Shown: in pieces, positions 11,135 to 20,271 of the stretch
How positions within the stretch are numbered: the first letter of the stretch is position 1
How the letters are laid out: every line of letters starts with the position of its first letter
Assembly: GCA_003313425.1 (NCBI GenBank)
Contig: NHZP01000039.1
Location: forward strand, 310,001 to 374,000
DNA from: Pseudopyrenochaeta lycopersici
Taxonomy: Eukaryota > Ascomycota > Dothideomycetes > Pleosporales > Pseudopyrenochaetaceae
DNA length: 64,000 bases
Direction: 5' to 3'
Program-made: the position numbers and the translations under genes
The notes under the pieces: model-generated
The model's database searches: none
What the model saw: the letters and a program-made list of their open reading frames with translations, nothing else
Told to the model about the DNA's origin: nothing

Positions 11135-12049
11135 ATGTCGCGGAGATACGATTCACGGGTAGGAAACCACCCCGCAGCCCATAGTAGCACAGCAGCTAAA
11201 TATGTCTGTAGACGACCATCTTCTCCCCAGAAGGACGCTTGTACCAGGTCGAATATGCGCTCGAAGCTATCTCGCACGCAGGAACCGCATTAGGCATATT
11301 AGCCAAGGATGGCATCGTTCTCGCCGCAGAGAGGAAGGTCACCAGCAAGCTATTGGAGCAGGACACATCGGCGGAGAAGCTCTATATCCTCAACGAGTGC
11401 GTACAGCCTCTAGTCCCCTCGTGTTCGATGCTGACTTATGCCACCAGCAACATGATCTGCGCCGTAGCAGGTATGACAGCCGACGCCAACATCCTCATCA
11501 ACTATGCCCGTCAAGCCGCCCAGCGATACCTCCTCACCTATAACGAAGACATTCCCTGCGAGCAGCTCGTCCGCCGCCTATGCGATCTGAAACAAGGTTA
11601 CACGCAACACGGTGGTCTCCGGCCCTTTGGTGTGTCCTTCATCTACGCTGGCTGGGACCCACAGCGACAGTTCCAGCTCTACCAGAGCAATCCCAGCGGC
11701 AACTACGGCGGCTGGAAGGCAACAAGTGTGGGTGCAAACAACGCCTCGGCCCAGAGCTTGTTGAAGCAGGACTACAAAGAGGAATGCGACTTGAAGGAGG
11801 CATGTGGGCTTGCCGTCAAGGTGCTTAGCAAGACCATGGACTCAACCAAGCTGAGCAGCGAGAAGAGTTCGTCTTCCAATATTGACATATGACTTCGGTT
11901 GCTAATCCTTCGTAGTTGAGTTTGCGACCGTCGGGAAGACCAAAACAGGGAAGATCTACCACCATCTTTGGGGTGCGGATGAGATTGATGCACTGTTGAA
12001 GGAGCATGGCCTAGCCAAGGCCGAGGACACTGAGATGTCCGAGACATGA
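11135..12049 (+). CDS. PRE9: 20S proteasome subunit alpha type-4 (alpha3, Pre9)
   Basis: Four exons, 11135-11158, 11212-11396, 11448-11866 and 11916-12049, 253 residues, close to the usual length of about 250-260. The protein starts MSRRYDSR and, after intron 1, continues [16 protein letters not shown], the proteasome alpha-subunit N-terminal signature. [23 protein letters not shown] follows, then [18 protein letters not shown] across intron 2 and [12 protein letters not shown]. The 51-nt second intron has no stop and a length divisible by three, so it reads through as open frame; the family alignment shows it must be removed. The C-terminus after intron 3 is [19 protein letters not shown]. 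As an alpha subunit it forms the outer ring and gate and has no catalytic threonine. Intron 3 uses a weak donor (GTTCGT). Confidence 0.95.
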
Positions 12050-12481
12050 ACAATGTGATGACTAAACGACAACTACTGGCGCAACGGTGCAGCCTCTGCA
12101 TGATAGAACGAGGCTTGTAGAATACCATATCAGGTGAGAGCTATGTGGCATGTCGTAGCTAAATTTCACCTCATCATGACAACTCACGGCTTGTGTCACG
12201 ACATGCATGATCTCTTTCGCCCATTTCGATTGTCTTCCCCACTTGGTCCTGCCCTTGAAGTTTGCGGTGGAAAGACATGTTCAACTCGCGCGCTTTCTTT
12301 CTATTACCATCTGGGCCTTCCCTCTCTCACAGCGAACTTTTCCATGCAGGCCACACCCTATTTTACCATGAATCTCTTGCCTCACCCTCTACGCTACCTA
12401 TGAGGTGGCTCGCATTGCCCTTGTGCATCGATTTCTCTGCATCACTCTTAGGCCCATGTTACATGAATATCCTACACGAAC
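12050..12481. other. Intergenic region
   Basis: 3' flank of the proteasome gene and 5' flank of the next gene. Pyrimidine-rich in its right half; no separate gene supported. Confidence 0.5.
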
Positions 12482-13838
12482 ATGACTACTCCCTCCCCTC
12501 GGTCGAGCAGCGTCTCGCTTGCAAATACTGGACCTTCTGGCACACTCCTCAAGAAGCTCCTAGACGAGATCAGTGGTCAAGGCATTCCCACGGTCCTCTG
12601 CAATAAAGACACACAGCGAAATACTCCACTATCTCGGCCCAGCCATCACAGCTCAAGCAAACGAACTTCCTCGGTTTGGGTAGGTGGTGCTACCATTGCT
12701 CAGGATGCACGCGACAAGCTGCGAGCGGCCGATGAAGCGCGACTTCACAGAGCATGTGCCCATGGGCCTGGTGGCCACCCGGAGAGTTGCAGACAGTCGC
12801 CACGCTTCCCTACTCCAACTTTCCGCACTCGTCCTTCGCCAACTACTGAAAGTATAAGTAGCTCCGGCCAACGTGAGTCGAACATCTCAAATTCCTTGAA
12901 AGTAGAATCTTTTCAGGACGACAGTCCCGAAGTCAAGAGGGGCAGTTTATGGGTGTCATCTCAGAGACCACATGTTGGCGGCTTACGGCTACCAAGTTCG
13001 ACGTCCAACGCGACACTCCAGTGGTCTAACGAAACAATTCCTAGAGCAGAATCACCACTGCTATTTTGCGATGTCGAATCTGACATATCATCCTCTCCGT
13101 CGCCTACAGAGCCTCCCACGTCAGCGGTCACTGAAGCGTCAACCACAGGGACAGCAGTGTCTGATGGTCATCACCCATCTCGTAATCAGTCCAGAAGCAA
13201 CAGCCGTATGTACAACTTCCCCTTCCTTTGCACGCGTTCTAATATGGATCGTAGCTGGCAAACGAGCTCGCAGTCCACTTGCGTCGCCTGAAATCTCGTC
13301 GAAGAAAATGCGCACTGCCACTAGGCTAGGAGCACAAACCAGAACACTGACACGGTCGCAAACAATCTCTGACTTATTCTCTAAAGGAATAGATGGCGCT
13401 GATAGACACTTACTTCGAAGCTCAACCTATATCGATCACGCTGATATCTCTCTGGACCCAATCAGCCAGAGCAAATGCGACATCTCTCCAGAACTTAGTT
13501 CACCCAGACCTGCCGGCACTTCAAGCTCTCAAGACTTACATCAGCCTTCAACGCCAACGCATACATCATTTCGCAGAACCTCTATGCCAGACCGGAATGG
13601 CAGTCCCGTCCCAGTCGAGACCCCGAGCTTTGCACGATCCCTGCACCTAGTCGACACAGACATATCCATTTTCAAGTACAATCATGGTGAGGATTGGAGA
13701 GAAAATTCACTCTGTCTTAACTGCTTTCGACAACATGGTAGCTTCAACAGAATACTCTCGCATGGCTACGAGGTGTGCGGACGGGAAGAGATGCTTGAAA
13801 GCCATTACTGGGAACCAGCTCTTAATCCTTATACCTAG
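12482..13838 (+). CDS. Uncharacterised Ser/Pro-rich protein
   Basis: Two exons, 12482-13205 and 13255-13838, 435 residues. The intron has a canonical GTATGT donor and GTAG acceptor and joins NSRS-rich exon 1 to GKRARSPLASPE in frame. The protein is dominated by Ser, Thr and Pro (RPSHHSSSKRTSS, SSSPSPTEPPTS) with basic patches such as KRARSPLASPEISSKKMR that look like nuclear localisation signals. The only ordered-looking part is the C-terminal 60 residues (DISIFKYNHGEDWRENS and a cluster with three Cys). I do not recognise the family. It could be a disordered nuclear regulator; the gene itself is likely because two long frames are joined by good splice signals. Confidence 0.6.
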
Positions 13839-14997
13839 TATAAGTCGAGTATCACTTTATCGAAATTGATAGCGGGGTGTTTTTTCTGGCTACCTCATTG
13901 CGTGCATATTTTGTTTTGGTAATATCGGATTTCTTTCAACTGATTTTGGCTCATACAGCTCTTGAATCATGAAGTGCCGCTCTCTTCTGTTACTTGTTTC
14001 TTGGCTGCCAAACATTCAAGGTTTTCCGCAGAACGTACTAAATGACTTCTTGTCCAGTGCTTTATTATCAATTCGACTTAATTTGTCTGGAGGAAAAGAG
14101 GGATCTGGGCAACAGCTATGTAGGTGATCTAACAGACGGCTCACTGTCGAGCGGGAGCAGGGGAAACCTGTTGCGGTCCTTGAAGCGTGACAAGCGCTAT
14201 ATTGTAGATCATGGCGCGTTGTTTGCAACAATTTTTATATATCATAGATAGCATTGTACAATCTAAGACTAGACATGTCAAGTGGCACACACTTTCCAGT
14301 TGTTTGAGTCAAGGCTCAAGCGCACTTGCATCCTCAAAAACGGGCCATACGAAACCCATGATGAACTTTCCGTGTAGTGCAACGGGTGTGCTACCTGTAC
14401 TTTGCAAGCTTGATAGCAATTCATTATTCGAAGAAATACTTATAAAAAGTGTCAATAGGGTTGGACTTGAGTTTGAGAACGTAGCCTTCTCTCAAGCACG
14501 ACCGTGCCTAACGATAACAACGTTGTCCAATGAATGCAGGTGACGCGAGCCGCAGCTATTATCAATGTATGGGACGACATTGTATTCAATGTACTACTTG
14601 GATGCTTACTATATGCTGATGACATGGTCATTGTCGTCTAAAGCGGTGTGATATATCTGTGGATATAGGAAATATTATTAGATAGTTTAATCAAAGATCG
14701 TATCGTACAATCCGTGTTCACAGCAGGGCCCAAGTTCGTTTCCATCATACAACCCGTCATTTCCCACTTTACCCATAACCTGTTATACAAGTGGCAGTGC
14801 TACCTATGATTGGATTTGTTCCCAGGCTTTGCCCTTTCATGGTGGCCACATAAAGTAGTCCCAGCCTCTCGAGCGGCCCTGGCGAATAATTCGCGTTGAA
14901 CATTGCAACTTTGAATTCGTGATACGTCATTACGGCGGAGACTCAGTCGCAGATCGAGGCCGAGCGGGTCTTTCTTAGCAAAGCAAAAGCCTAAGTA
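13839..14997. other. Gene-poor region with a possible retroelement relic
   Basis: No intact gene. A plus-strand open frame at 14211-14543 has no domain. Further right a short frame ending at 14641 carries a reverse-transcriptase-like YADD motif (separate entry). Confidence 0.45.
14552..14641 (+). pseudogene. Possible reverse-transcriptase fragment (YADD motif)
   Basis: In one frame this stretch reads a short peptide that includes WDDIVFNVLLGCLLYADDMVIV and then a stop; the Y-A-D-D box flanked by hydrophobic residues (LLYADDMVIV) is the polymerase catalytic motif of LINE-type and other reverse transcriptases. Nothing else of a retroelement could be read on either side, so this is at best a small decayed remnant, and chance cannot be excluded for about 10 informative residues. 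Confidence 0.3.
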
Positions 14998-16015
14998 CTA
15001 TGGAAAGCAGATATGGTCGTGTCGTTTACGTTCCTCTCCCTGCCGAGAGTGGGCCTGTCGAAGATGCTCCAGTAGCTTTTCAACGTCTGCGAAATTTGCT
15101 CGGCAAAGCTGCAACATGACAGTGTCGCATGGACAAAGCAGACAAAAAAATTCCGCGGAATTGAACCTCCGAAAGAGTTCTAAATGGCACTCCTTGAAAT
15201 GTTTGTTGAACCAAGTAGCAACCTTGAACGTGCTGAGTCTTTTCATTGGGCGGAGGCCTGCCTCTCTGATCGTGTCTGGACTTTCTCCCAAAGCACTTCC
15301 GCTAGCTACAACTTCTGTCCTTCGTGTGTATGGGCGCTGAGCACGTCCCTCGCCCATGTTACAGACGGGGCATTCATATGCCTCAGTCGAATCCGTGGGT
15401 AAGGGGGTTGATGAAGCGGAATATATCGGCAAGGGTGTCGCGTCTGTAGAGACTAGCGATGATCGTGCAGTGACCCTCGTGCTAGATGAAAGCGGGTTCG
15501 GTAGATCCGCGACGAATGGATTCCCACTATCTATCCTACGCCTTTCGGACTGATGGTGTGATCTCTTCGTGTCAATTACGTTACCCAAATCGTGTAAAGT
15601 GGCGAGAATCAGGGAATTGTTTGAAGAGGCCGCGCTGGAGCCTGAAGTTGCGACTTCACGAGTGCGGGCCAAGGCCCGCTCACGGTGGAGCTCATAGATG
15701 AGGACATTAATGAGGGCGTGCTCACGGGAGAGATTATGGGTGTTTTGGCTTGCGCCTGGCCGGAAATAAGCGGCGTTGCAGAGGCACATAGTACGGTTTG
15801 AACATACCAGCGGCATGAGCCGCATGTTTAGAATGAATATTCAAAGCAATGTCGTATGACTGTGAATCAGGAAAATGTCGTGGCATTGGGTTGCGCAGGG
15901 TGTCGTCATCGGTATAGAAAGTGAGATTGTCGTCTCTATTGGCATCCGTATCGGCGGTCATATTTCCATTGCGAATAGGAACCAAGTCCCGACTCGGCAG
16001 CGGCGGACATCCCAT
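14998..16015 (-). CDS. Uncharacterised protein with C2H2-like zinc-binding motifs
   Basis: Two exons, complement of 15808-16015 and 14998-15755, 321 residues. The intron (GTATGT to CCAG) joins HAAHAAG to ASQNTHNLSREHAL in frame. The C-terminal half holds two zinc-finger-like elements: CPVC followed much later by HFKECH, and CLLC followed by LLEHLRQAH, the spacing of a degenerate C2H2 finger. The middle is Ser/Thr-rich and probably disordered (SSAASSNNS, SSTPLPTDS). There is a basic helix-like segment LHRERALARTRE at about 90-100. A nucleic-acid-binding role is possible but not shown. The start at 16015 is the first ATG of the frame; I do not recognise a named family. Confidence 0.6.
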
Positions 16016-17189
16016 GAAATATTCTTTTGGCTAGACCAGTGACAGTTGCCCCGGTCAAGCAGTAGAATGTGGGAAGGAATATGATGAAGTGCAATTAATG
16101 GTGGGAAATCAACGACAGTAGCGCTGAGGAATAACTTTGCTGGATTATTGCTAGAAAAGAGGAGTGAGGTAGGCGCCGGAGTGGTCTTGTCAGCTCTGAG
16201 AAGTTGAGGGAAAAGACATCATTATGTACTGAGAGCTCAGAGCACGGCCAACACCAGGCTCGTGAGAATTCTGGAATTCATGTCATGGTTTCTGATGCGT
16301 GAAGAGGTGATGATGGCAGGACAGACAGTTGTTAGGATGATAGCTAGAAAGAATCAAAGCGACCAGCGGGTCGGCCCTTCTTGTGGGAGTTTGTCTGCCC
16401 CTGATGACGCAAAATATGTTGGAACTCATGAAATTCAAGATCGGTCAGCGGCGGTGGTTGCAGGGTTATCGATGGCTGTGCGTGATGCATGCTGGACACC
16501 CCGAGCGTTTCCTACGGCGGCTCCACTCCGGAGAGAATAGTTCACATTTACTGCGCTTGATCCATGCTCACACCTTGACGAATGACTTTCGGGACCAGCT
16601 AGCCAGCAACTGGATGCAGATCGCTTAGAAACGCGCGACCTGGAACATGGGCCGAGCTTTCTGGGTGTTCGTTGAATCCGCCGGGGCAAACTTCGGCCTT
16701 CCCTCTGACAGGGACGTGGCTTTAGAGATCTCCAATACCCCCTGTGTCCATCCCTGCCCTTAAGCTTCCCGAATCTCCCGACGCAACATGTCTTTCGACC
16801 TCTGCTGAGCTGCTCGCCTCCCTTGGCGTAGATCTCCGGCGGTACTTCCGATACTCCCATTATATGCCCTGGTACGCCTTGCTCTATCCAGCATGCCTGT
16901 ACGTGGGGAACTGTTGACACGCCACGCAATATGAGAACCACATCCCTTTCCCACAAATAGGCCATTTCCATCTGCTCCAGGGTTAGATGCGGCATTTAGA
17001 GCGCGCTAACTTGATTCCTATTAATTCAAAGTGTAACAGAGATAAGACCAGGTTGTTTAAAGTGTGTAAGGATTGTAGGCTGCGTAAGACGTGTGGCATC
17101 TATTAGAAAAGCTTTGTGCTATAGAGCATTAGAAAACTGAAGTTAGTCACGTCTCAAAAAATACGCAACACGTACCTCAGCGTTATCTA
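16016..17189. other. Gene-poor region left of the transposon
   Basis: No supported gene. A minus-strand frame of 186 codons (16435-16995) is Arg/Ser/Gly-rich without a domain and overlaps plus-strand frames of similar quality. The last 60 bp before the transposon are AT-rich. Confidence 0.45.
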
Positions 17190-17223
17190 CTGAGCACGCG
17201 GGCGCCAAAAAAGGCCGCACCGC
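17190..17223 (+). repeat. Left terminal inverted repeat of the Tc1/mariner element
   Basis: 34 bp, beginning CTGAGCACGC and ending GGCCGCACCGC; 33 of 34 positions match the inverted right end. Preceded directly by CTA at 17187-17189. Confidence 0.9.
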
Positions 17224-17397
17224 AAAATGCCTTGGCGTCCCCCAACACACACAAATTACTATGGAGAGGAGGTCAATTGAGCATTTTTCAAGTAGATTGC
17301 AACAAGCTGGGTTGCTCACAAGGTGAGGTAGTAGATTTAGCTATATCTATCGTTTCTTGGTATTGCAGCTGTCAAAACAGAGCGCTCTTGCGCGAGG

Positions 17398-18504
17398 TTA
17401 CCAACCAGTCATTTGACCATCCATTGCAATGCAATCTCTCAGCCTATTTAGCATAGAATTGACACGCTTATTAATGAAGCCTTGTCCTATCTTCTCCCAG
17501 CCCTTAAGAGCAAGCTCACGTGTATCTCCCTCATCCCAGTGTGGAAATTTCTTAACGTACTGCTTAGGTGGTTGCCAGCAGTTTTCTATAGGAGCTAGGT
17601 CAGGACTAGAGTGACAGTTGAAGTAGCTCTTGAGCCCATAGCAATCTTTCCACTGCCTTACTATGTTGTTTTTGCTTGGGCCATGGCCTGAGTCGCCATC
17701 CTCCTTAAGTACAAAGTTGTCTCCTCGTTCAAGCTAGGGCTTAACCACAGGCTCAAGTACCTGATCAATATAGGCGCGTTGCGTCATCTTGCCATTAGTA
17801 TTGCTTGGGATGTCGTAGAAGGTAAGAGCTGACTTAAAGTCATAGCCAATAGCAGCCTAAGCATGTACTCTCTTGAGGTTGCGCTCATGATCATCTCTCT
17901 CATCTCGCTGCTGAATACACTCACTGCAGTAGCGCTCTCCTGGCGTGCGGATGATGTATATGCTGCCTTGAGGACCAAGAGCCCAGTGCACCTCATCAGA
18001 GAACCTAACACGATGCCAGTCTTCAGCATCAGGATAGCGTTGTAGCATGGTAGTGGCCTAGGATTTTCTAGCACAGGCTGTGCTATCATTCACCCACCTC
18101 TTCTGGCATGCAATGCACTTAGAGGAACTCATAGTATTGCCCATCGCACGAGAGATAGTACGTGCTGAGACCCCTTCAACACCAGCCTCAAAGCCTAGCT
18201 CAAGCCATGTCAGCTTCCTTGCTTCAAACCCAACCTCTTTTATAATCCTATCCATTTCCTTAAGCTGCTCGTTCGAGATAAGTGAGGGCCTACCACGGCG
18301 CTCACCTGCCTCACTTCTATGGTGTCTTCTGTCAACACTGCCTGGTGAGATCATAGCCCAGCCTTGTCGTTTGGAGACTTTGTTGAATCTGAACACATCT
18401 GCTTTTGAGTGAGGGATACCACGGGCCTCCATGTACTCAATCGCCCCCTGAACCCGGCTTTTTGTAGGCGTATCATGAGGATCACGGCTATCCCAGTCTG
18501 CCAT
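17398..18504 (-). pseudogene. Tc1/mariner DDE transposase with three in-frame amber codons
   Basis: Read from the ATG at 18504 to a TAA at 17398-17400, the frame is 368 codons with no length change, interrupted only by three TAG codons: after TACARKS (about 18055), after LKRVHA (about 17855) and after EPVVKP (about 17740). An alternative in-frame ATG lies upstream at 18582. All three parts of the DDE catalytic triad can be seen: the first Asp in RFSDEVHW, the second in LKEDGDSGHG and the Glu in PDLAPIENCW. The N-terminus looks like the helix-turn-helix DNA-binding part (SRVQGAIEYMEARG, then RTISRAMGN). Each TAG can arise from CAG or TGG by a C-to-T change on one strand in a CpA context, as in repeat-induced point mutation. 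No frameshifts were found. Confidence 0.85.
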
Positions 18505-18602
18505 GAAGAGGACAAGTAAAAATAATTTATGTAGCGTTGGTGGTGTGGCTTCAAAGTTGGGTGACGGAGCACTCAGTTTCAATTTTGGTGGGGCGCGGAC
18601 GC

Positions 18603-18636
18603 GCGGTGCGGCCTTTTTTGGCGCCCGCGTGCTGAG
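18603..18636 (-). repeat. Right terminal inverted repeat of the Tc1/mariner element
   Basis: 34 bp inverted copy of the left end with one mismatch; followed directly by CTA at 18637-18639. Confidence 0.9.
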
Positions 18637-18768
18637 CTAGAACACCAGCATTAGGACCAGTAAATAATTAATGTGAACATGGGCTGCTACAAGGATAGCG
18701 CAATCGCTACCCCTGAACGTTTAGAACAGGCTTATTTGTGGGGCCGATTATTGTCATATTGAGATGCG

Positions 18769-19080
18769 TTGTGGCAGCATCCCAGGACATGTCCTCCGCC
18801 TGCCTCAACGCGGTGCTGGGTCATTCGGGCCTACAGCCAAGCCGCGTGGTTCGTAATGGCCAGCGTGGGAGTAGGTGTACCGAAGGCTGGACTACGAAAT
18901 GTAAGAGTTCGATTTGATTCAATCGATAGTCAACCTAGTGAGTTTTTTTTTGCTTCCTGGTGGTTTTACATCTTTGTACGGCAATCTTATTGAACTTTAA
19001 CAGGCAGTTCCGGACTTTTGGTTCCGGTCTGGGGAGGACATACTCTTTCTCGCATGTATCGCATTCTCGCATACCGTTGA
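18769..19080 (+). CDS. Doubtful small spliced ORF, 81 residues
   Basis: Exons 18769-18937 and 19004-19080 would join in frame (donor GTGAGT, acceptor AACAG) to give 81 residues with no recognised domain. An internal ATG at the MASVGVGVPKAG segment is an alternative start. It is listed because the splice signals and frame fit well, but length, lack of a domain and position in a gene-poor, transposon-flanking stretch make it weak. Confidence 0.2.
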
Positions 19081-19361
19081 AGTGGCGCTAGCATTCGCAA
19101 TAGTCACTGCGCGTTTAACTCTGCGTTTCAAACGTCACCGATGGTCTCTGTAATTGTCCAGATTATCATGAATTTACCAGACCGCTCTCGCTTCACTTTT
19201 TTGCGCAAAAGAGTCTTTGCCATATCTTCACCATCTATAAAGTACATCAGGATGACATTCGAACCGCGGTCATATCTTTAGGTTTCGCCCATCTTCCAAC
19301 ACCCTCTCCTCGATCCTGGGATCACCTGGTCGAATAATCCAACGCTGTTGCTCCATCTGCA

Positions 19362-19599
19362 ATGAATTCTACGCATTCTTTTACCGCTTGCATGAACGCT
19401 CAACTGGGCCACCGAATGAGTAGCAGTGCTTGGATTGTGATTGCCATTGGTGCAACAGCCATTTCAATTGCCTGTCTTCACCTTTGGCTTTATTGGATTC
19501 GCGGTCCGCCTGCTCAACAGGGTACGTAGTCGGGATATAGGTCATCATGAAAACAGGAAGCTAAGCTGCCAATCAGACCATGAATATATTGCTGGCTAG
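19362..19599 (+). CDS. Doubtful small single-pass membrane protein
   Basis: An ATG at 19362 opens 53 codons with a strong hydrophobic segment (SAWIVIAIGATAISIACLHL, about residues 22-41) followed by WLYWIRGPPAQQ and a GTACGT donor at 19522. With the nearest acceptor after a GCTAAG branch site (TCAG, exon from 19577) the protein ends QDHEYIAG at about 61 residues. With a later acceptor (GGCTAG, exon from 19600) it would gain an acidic tail ending EYLEEHDC. Both variants are frame-consistent. Too short for family assignment; it might be a real small membrane protein or chance. Confidence 0.28.
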
Positions 19600-20271
19600 G
19601 CCGCAGAAGACGTCAATTGTGACATTCATATGAGAGATTTCATGGATGAATATCTGGAAGAGCATGATTGCTAGCTTTGGAACCGAAAGACAGAAGCAGT
19701 ATTAATGATCAGGTGACCCTGGAGTTTGTCTCAGGGCAGATAGTTGTAATTGGGCTGAGATAATAGCTGAAATGAACGCGGAAAACATTTGTTCGTTCAA
19801 TCGCTGATGGTGGGACTTCCCACGCAGTCCAAGGTGAAGCTTAGTACTACTAAGCTGGTTTTCTCAGATCCATCCACTTCATGTACGTGAGGTTAATATC
19901 CATGAGAAGCATCTCTGGACCCCTACGTCTAGTGTTTTGCCGGTTTGTTCTCGATACCAACATATAAAACCGCGCTGTAGGATTTGAACATGACGCAGAT
20001 CACGTGGAAGTACTAATGTTAGCCTCACGGCAGTAGTGATATGACAAGTATATCTATTAGGCATCAGGTCACAATTGCACAGAAATTAGCGAATGCGACA
20101 GAACACAAAACCAGTATTTGGCCTTTTACTTTAACTTGTTGAGTAGATAAGCAGATCGGTGATCCCATCGAAATGAGAATAATTTATGGCTTAATGGATC
20201 AGATTATAAACTATGAATAGACTCTAGGAAACGTCAAAGGAAGACATCGCGCGTCAAGGTCCTAGTACTGC

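Larger units (their letters stand above)
17190..18636. mobile_element. Tc1/mariner-type DNA transposon, complete ends, inactivated
   Basis: The element is 1447 bp. Its terminal inverted repeats are 34 bp each (17190-17223 and 18603-18636) and differ at a single base, the third position (G versus C). They begin CTGAGCACGCGGGCGCC on the left and CTCAGCACGCGGGCGCC on the inverted right end. Both ends are flanked by CTA, consistent with target duplication at TA plus one base. Inside lies one transposase gene on the minus strand (separate entry). The near-identical ends suggest a fairly recent insertion, while in-frame stops show this copy cannot make its transposase unless they are suppressed. 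It may still be mobilisable by an active copy elsewhere. Confidence 0.9.
18637..20271. other. Gene-poor region right of the transposon
   Basis: Apart from two doubtful small spliced ORFs (separate entries) nothing is supported. The right part up to 20271 is AT-rich and is the 3' flank of the glucanase gene. Confidence 0.45.

Noticed and set aside
16435..16995. Minus-strand open frame of 186 codons
   Set aside because: Arg/Ser/Gly-rich composition typical of a chance frame, no domain, and competing plus-strand frames over the same bases.
17784..18089. Minus-strand 101-codon frame inside the transposon
   Set aside because: Different frame from the transposase; the DDE motifs read through in the frame starting at 18504.
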